This document shows, in pieces, positions 61,193-64,000 of a DNA stretch of 64,000 nt. Location: the IMG/VR virus record IMGVR_UViG_3300042389_000736, positions 1 through 64,000 of that record. One strand, written 5' to 3'. Within the stretch, counting starts at the first letter, position 1, and each line of letters starts with the position of its first letter. A program made the position numbers and the translations under genes. Under the pieces are notes generated by a model. It was given only the letters and a program-made list of their open reading frames with translations. It was not told the origin of the DNA and made no database searches. The stretch is from a virus.

Positions 61193-61565
61193 ACCCTTTG
61201 AGGGTCACGCCGAGCTCTTTCGCTCTGGCTCTGATCATGGGGATCACTTCGCCTTCCATCGACTTGTACAAGTCGATCATGTCGTCGTCACTGTGAGCGA
61301 GATTGTGGATCCCGGTCGTGCCGACTCTGGACTTGAAGTCCGCGATGGAGGCTTTGTAGTTGTCTAGGACTTGCTGGAGATCTTCTTGCTTGTCCATGTG
61401 CTGGAGGGCCTTCTTGACGATGGCGATGCCAGCGTCTTTCCCGATCTTGTGGCCGAAACTCCGGAAGAGCGAGAACGGCCAGAAATCGAGACGGAAAGCC
61501 TTGAAGGCGATGTTGTCTTCCGAGAGGAAGAAGTTCTTGTAATCGTGGACGGACGTTGCCATCAT
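61191..61565 (-). CDS. small helical protein, 124 aa
   Basis: Last gene of the operon 63723-61191. It overlaps the previous gene by four bases, with AAGGTGAA before ATG at 61565. Helical and amphipathic, with an aromatic segment RLDFWPFSLFRSFGHKIG (about 25-42). The function is unknown. The operon context (Acb1-like, CheY-like) suggests a host-takeover role. Confidence 0.72.
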   Translation of the reverse strand: MMATSVHDYKNFFLSEDNIAFKAFRLDFWPFSLFRSFGHKIGKDAGIAIVKKALQHMDKQEDLQQVLDNYKASIADFKSRVGTTGIHNLAHSDDDMIDLYKSMEGEVIPMIRARAKELGVTLKG

Positions 61566-62032
61566 TTCACCTTCAGCATCTTGTCCTTCGCTTCCATGCG
61601 AAGGTGCTTCAACTTCGTGACGTGGTGGTCAACGATAGACTTCTGGTCGTCCTTGATGAAGTGAGCGGCCAGCAAGCCAGCGCCCAGCCCAATCAGAGCA
61701 CCAGTCCCTTCGTGACCGCGATCTGCAGCCAGTGCGCCGACCAGCGCGCCGCCCTGCATGTAAGCTCCGACTCGTTCGCCGCTGCGCTTGTTCTCGGTGT
61801 ACCCGCAGTCTTCCAGAGCGTCCTCGATATCCTGGGTGAGGATTTCAATTTCGGTACGGTTCTTTGCGGTTCCAAGGCGAAGCTCGAAGCGGCGAGCTAG
61901 ATCGTCGCCCTGACCGTTCATCACCTTACGGAAGTACGGATTGTCCTGACTATGGGAGTACTCGTTCAGAGCCTCCGCATCGGTCACTTCTCCGCTGAGG
62001 AAGAAGCCGACCAAATCTTGCACTCTTGACAT
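61562..62032 (-). CDS. small protein with glycine-zipper segment, 156 aa
   Basis: It overlaps the CheY-like gene by 49 bases in another frame. A helical N-terminal domain (about 1-80) is followed by GGALVGALAADRGHEGTGALIGLGAGLLAAHF (two segments, about 94-125), a Gly/Ala zipper that could insert into membrane, and then a basic helical C-terminus. No family is recognised. Confidence 0.73.
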   Translation of the reverse strand: MSRVQDLVGFFLSGEVTDAEALNEYSHSQDNPYFRKVMNGQGDDLARRFELRLGTAKNRTEIEILTQDIEDALEDCGYTENKRSGERVGAYMQGGALVGALAADRGHEGTGALIGLGAGLLAAHFIKDDQKSIVDHHVTKLKHLRMEAKDKMLKVK

Positions 62033-62448
62033 GATTTACCTTTGGTGGTGGATCTACAGACTAATGCAGTGTTCTTGTCGCACTTGAACAGTTTGTCGAG
62101 AACTTTCACCAAAGTTTCGGGTTTGAACGGCTTGATGATGTAGCCGTTCACCCCGAGTTTCACCATCTCTTCGATGCGCTTCTTCTCGCACTCGGCGGTC
62201 AGCATGACCACAGGAGTCCTTTCCATGCCGGGAGTCTGCCGCACCTTGGCGACTAGGTCTCCCCCTGTCATGTTCGGCATGTTCCAGTCGCTGATGACTA
62301 GATCGTACTTGCTGAGCTGGAGAGATTCGAACGCTTCCCTCCCGCAGCTAGCCTCGGAGACGGTGCATCCGTACTCCTTGACGATGGCCGAAACGATGCG
62401 CCTCATCGTGGACATGTCGTCCACGACCAATACTCTTTTGCTCTTCAA
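61984..62448 (-). CDS. CheY-like response regulator, 154 aa
   Basis: Residues 1-122 are a full receiver domain closely resembling proteobacterial CheY. The acidic pair is D10-D11, the phospho-acceptor D54 in VISDWNMPNM, switch T84 in VVMLTAE, Y103 and K106 in NGYIIKPF. D54, T84, Y103 and K106 are each exactly three less than in E. coli CheY (57, 87, 106, 109). The DNA-binding effector domain is absent. After residue 122 comes an unusual 32-residue tail with Cys123, Cys131, Cys140 and Cys143. The start is TTG at 62448, with AGAGGTAAG upstream, seven bases after the Acb1-like gene. It may act on FliM or host kinases. This is inferred. Confidence 0.86.
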   Translation of the reverse strand: MKSKRVLVVDDMSTMRRIVSAIVKEYGCTVSEASCGREAFESLQLSKYDLVISDWNMPNMTGGDLVAKVRQTPGMERTPVVMLTAECEKKRIEEMVKLGVNGYIIKPFKPETLVKVLDKLFKCDKNTALVCRSTTKGKSCQECKIWSASSSAEK

Positions 62449-62454
62449 GGCATC

Positions 62455-63723
62455 TTACCTCTTTTTCACTTTTTTCTTGATGGTGAATCCGCTCTTGGGA
62501 GAGGGAACCGCCGCTGTGGTTGTCTTCTTCTCTTCGGCGAAATCCATGATCTCCACCTTGGTGCGAAGCGGCTTGGAGAAATCGACTTTCTCAATCGGAA
62601 TCTCGTTGTCCGGACCCGGTCTCACCCAGTTCTCGAACTCCTCGTCGGTCATCGGCTTGCTCATCTCCGGATCGGAGAAAGACACCATGTCGATGGGAAT
62701 GTCATTGCAGTGATCGAAATTGCATCCCGGCGGCGGGAGATCCTCGCTGGTTGCCTCTCGGATCTCATGAAAAGGGAACGCTCCACCACCGGGAACGACC
62801 GTCACTTTCTCTTCCAGAGCCCCAGCTTTTTCAGCAGATCCTTGTACATCTTCTTCCTGAACTGCTTCAGCGTCTTCGGTGTCGCCTTCTTCATTTTCGG
62901 TTCTCGCTAGGATTCTGTCGAGCGCGTCTTGGAGTTTCTTCTTGTCCTCATCGGTGGGCTCCGAGTCAGACTTCAGGCCGAGCCTCTTCATCTCGCAAGG
63001 GCAGTGGGGGTCATTGCCCACTTTTCCGATGCAGGCGCACATGCTGAGCTTACCGGACTCAAGACCGGCGATGACTTCCTTCACTTCGGAGTGAGCTGGG
63101 TGATCGGGATCGTTCAAGACTTGCTGTACCGGAACGGGCTGGTTGATAGATGGGATCAGTTCGTTCTTGACCCATTCCCGACCCTCGTCCATCGCTGCCT
63201 TTCCTTCCGGGGTAGATTCGATTTCTGCGATGAACTCCGACAGGGGAGTCCCGGCTGCTTCCTTCTCCTCCGATCCCCACAGTTCGTTCAGGGGTTCGTA
63301 GTACTCCCCGACCAGCATGAGGCTTCCTTTCATGGTAGGGAGCTTGAACGTGCTGAAGTCTTCCGGCACCGAGCAGGAGAGGGTGATGTGCGGATTGTAG
63401 ATCGGATAGTCGTAAGTTGCCCCGAGCTCTGCCATCAGGGCAACGTGGCGCTGAATGAGAGAAGGACAACGGAGTTTCATCACCAAACAACGGCATCCGG
63501 GGATGTGACTGTCGAACAAGGCGTATCCGTCGTGGAACGCCATGTGGAACAGGTCCGGGTTGGGCGAGAACTGCTCCGAGTGGTCCTTGCGGGAGTACAG
63601 GAGGGTGACATGGAATTCCTCTTGGGAGCATGGGATACCATTGTCCTTGAGGAAACGTACCAACCTGTCCGCGCTAACAGGAGCCAGATTGTAACCGGCG
63701 TATGTGCCTTTGGCGTTTTGCAT
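62455..63723 (-). CDS. 2H phosphodiesterase, Acb1-like (anti-CBASS), with long C-terminal extension, 422 aa
   Basis: Residues 1-146 form a 2H (LigT-like) domain: GTYAGYNLAP at the start, H38-V-T40 in EEFHVTLLYSRK, and H112-I-T114 in YNPHITLSC, ending GEYYEPLN. The order and the GTYAGY-HVTLLYSR context match Acb1, the phage enzyme that cleaves cyclic oligonucleotide signals of CBASS (T4 57B). Residues 147-422 are an extension with CACIG and CPCEM Cys pairs (about 237-252), then acidic disordered linkers and a short motif repeated twice (PIDMVSFSDP; PIEKVDFSKP). ATG at 63723 has a weak upstream site. Other 2H enzymes remain possible. Confidence 0.78.
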   Translation of the reverse strand: MQNAKGTYAGYNLAPVSADRLVRFLKDNGIPCSQEEFHVTLLYSRKDHSEQFSPNPDLFHMAFHDGYALFDSHIPGCRCLVMKLRCPSLIQRHVALMAELGATYDYPIYNPHITLSCSVPEDFSTFKLPTMKGSLMLVGEYYEPLNELWGSEEKEAAGTPLSEFIAEIESTPEGKAAMDEGREWVKNELIPSINQPVPVQQVLNDPDHPAHSEVKEVIAGLESGKLSMCACIGKVGNDPHCPCEMKRLGLKSDSEPTDEDKKKLQDALDRILARTENEEGDTEDAEAVQEEDVQGSAEKAGALEEKVTVVPGGGAFPFHEIREATSEDLPPPGCNFDHCNDIPIDMVSFSDPEMSKPMTDEEFENWVRPGPDNEIPIEKVDFSKPLRTKVEIMDFAEEKKTTTAAVPSPKSGFTIKKKVKKR

Positions 63724-63744
63724 TTGCGTAAAACCTCAAATTGT

Positions 63745-63754
63745 GATATATTAT
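63745..63754 (+). promoter_or_regulatory. candidate promoter AT block before the radical SAM gene
   Basis: The plus strand reads GATATATTAT, 40 bases upstream of the start at 63794. The distal CGTGGT part is not evident. Confidence 0.35.
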
Positions 63755-63793
63755 TAGAGAGTTCCGACATCAGAAACTCTTACAGGAGATGGT

Positions 63794-64000
63794 ATGGAGA
63801 AGAACTTTGAATCGAGAGACGACGACGTGAACTTCACCATCGTCGTCAACTGGAGGGAGCGCGGCTTCGGCTGCGCCAAGAACTGCTCTTACTGCAACTG
63901 GCGATCTAGCCCGCTGCTCCCGAACGGAGCGCAGAGCGAGGAAGATATCGTCAAGTTCATCAGGCAGTGCAAGAAGAGCTTCGTCACGATCAGCGGAGGC
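63794..64000 (+). CDS. radical SAM protein, N-terminal part (runs off the window)
   Basis: ATG at 63794 follows TACAGGAGATGGT. The 69 visible residues contain GFGCAKNCSYCNW, the CxxxCxxC motif that holds the 4Fe-4S cluster, at about residues 31-39. SEEDIVKFIRQ then FVTISGG follow, the first strand and the GGE-like SAM-binding motif of the barrel. The reaction class cannot be judged from this fragment. Candidates include nucleotide or tRNA modification and reductase activation. It is divergent from the Acb1-like operon. Confidence 0.85.
   Translation, partial: MEKNFESRDDDVNFTIVVNWRERGFGCAKNCSYCNWRSSPLLPNGAQSEEDIVKFIRQCKKSFVTISGG

Noticed and set aside
1-64000. CRISPR arrays, insertion sequences, integrase/attachment sites, rRNA
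   Set aside because: I saw no regularly spaced direct repeats, transposase or integrase motifs, terminal inverted repeats or rRNA-like sequence. The inverted repeats found are terminator or leader hairpins.

Overview
The window is part of a large tailed-phage (myovirus) genome. It is moderately GC-rich, almost fully coding, arranged in strand-switching blocks, and full of short hairpin terminators. It encodes a contractile tail (sheath, tube, 2785-residue tape measure), a T4-type portal, an S77-type prohead protease, a two-domain terminase, T4-type replication and recombination proteins (DnaB/gp41-like, gp46/gp47-like, UvsW-like, RusA-like), and parts of a multisubunit RNA polymerase. That content fits a jumbo-type phage of a Gram-negative, probably motile host. 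No major capsid gene, endolysin, tRNA or integrase was recognised, so this is only part of the genome.

Layout. 1-5213 (+): end of an unknown gene, three possibly related virion genes, then the portal. 5442-13826 (-): tail tube, tail sheath, three unknowns, terminase large subunit, two small genes and a guanylate-kinase-like protein. 13956-14610 (+): a coiled-coil protein and a two-helix membrane protein. 14671-26523 (-): HU-like protein, two very acidic proteins, virion-type unknowns, UvsW-like helicase, dCMP deaminase, the C-terminal half of an RNA polymerase beta' homologue, a second HU-like protein with a long charged arm, and a Ham1/RdgB-type NTP pyrophosphatase. 26808-31229 (+): an unsplit RNA polymerase beta homologue and a microprotein. 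31389-33562 (-): an accessory block with an MBD4-like DNA glycosylase and conserved unknown families. 33666-44807 (+, with one minus gene at 34079-34417): ferritin-like helical protein, RusA, virion genes, the gp47/gp41-like pair and a baseplate-like protein. 44849-50336 (-): membrane protein, gp46-like ATPase and two virion-type genes. 50437-61148 (+): tape measure, a tail or baseplate protein and prohead protease. 61191-63723 (-): a compact overlapping operon with an Acb1-like 2H phosphodiesterase and a CheY-like response regulator. 63794 onward (+): start of a radical SAM protein.

Most interesting points. (1) Two microproteins sharing the motif FKFNLxFEKG(K/R) lie directly beside the beta and the beta' genes. 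(2) A recurrent upstream element, roughly (G/C)ATATAT-AT followed by YGTGGT, precedes many transcription units and is a candidate phage-specific promoter. (3) A CheY homologue keeps all the phosphorylation and switch residues and is co-encoded with a probable anti-CBASS nuclease. (4) Several terminator-type hairpins run directly into the ribosome-binding site of the next gene, leaving no room for a promoter.
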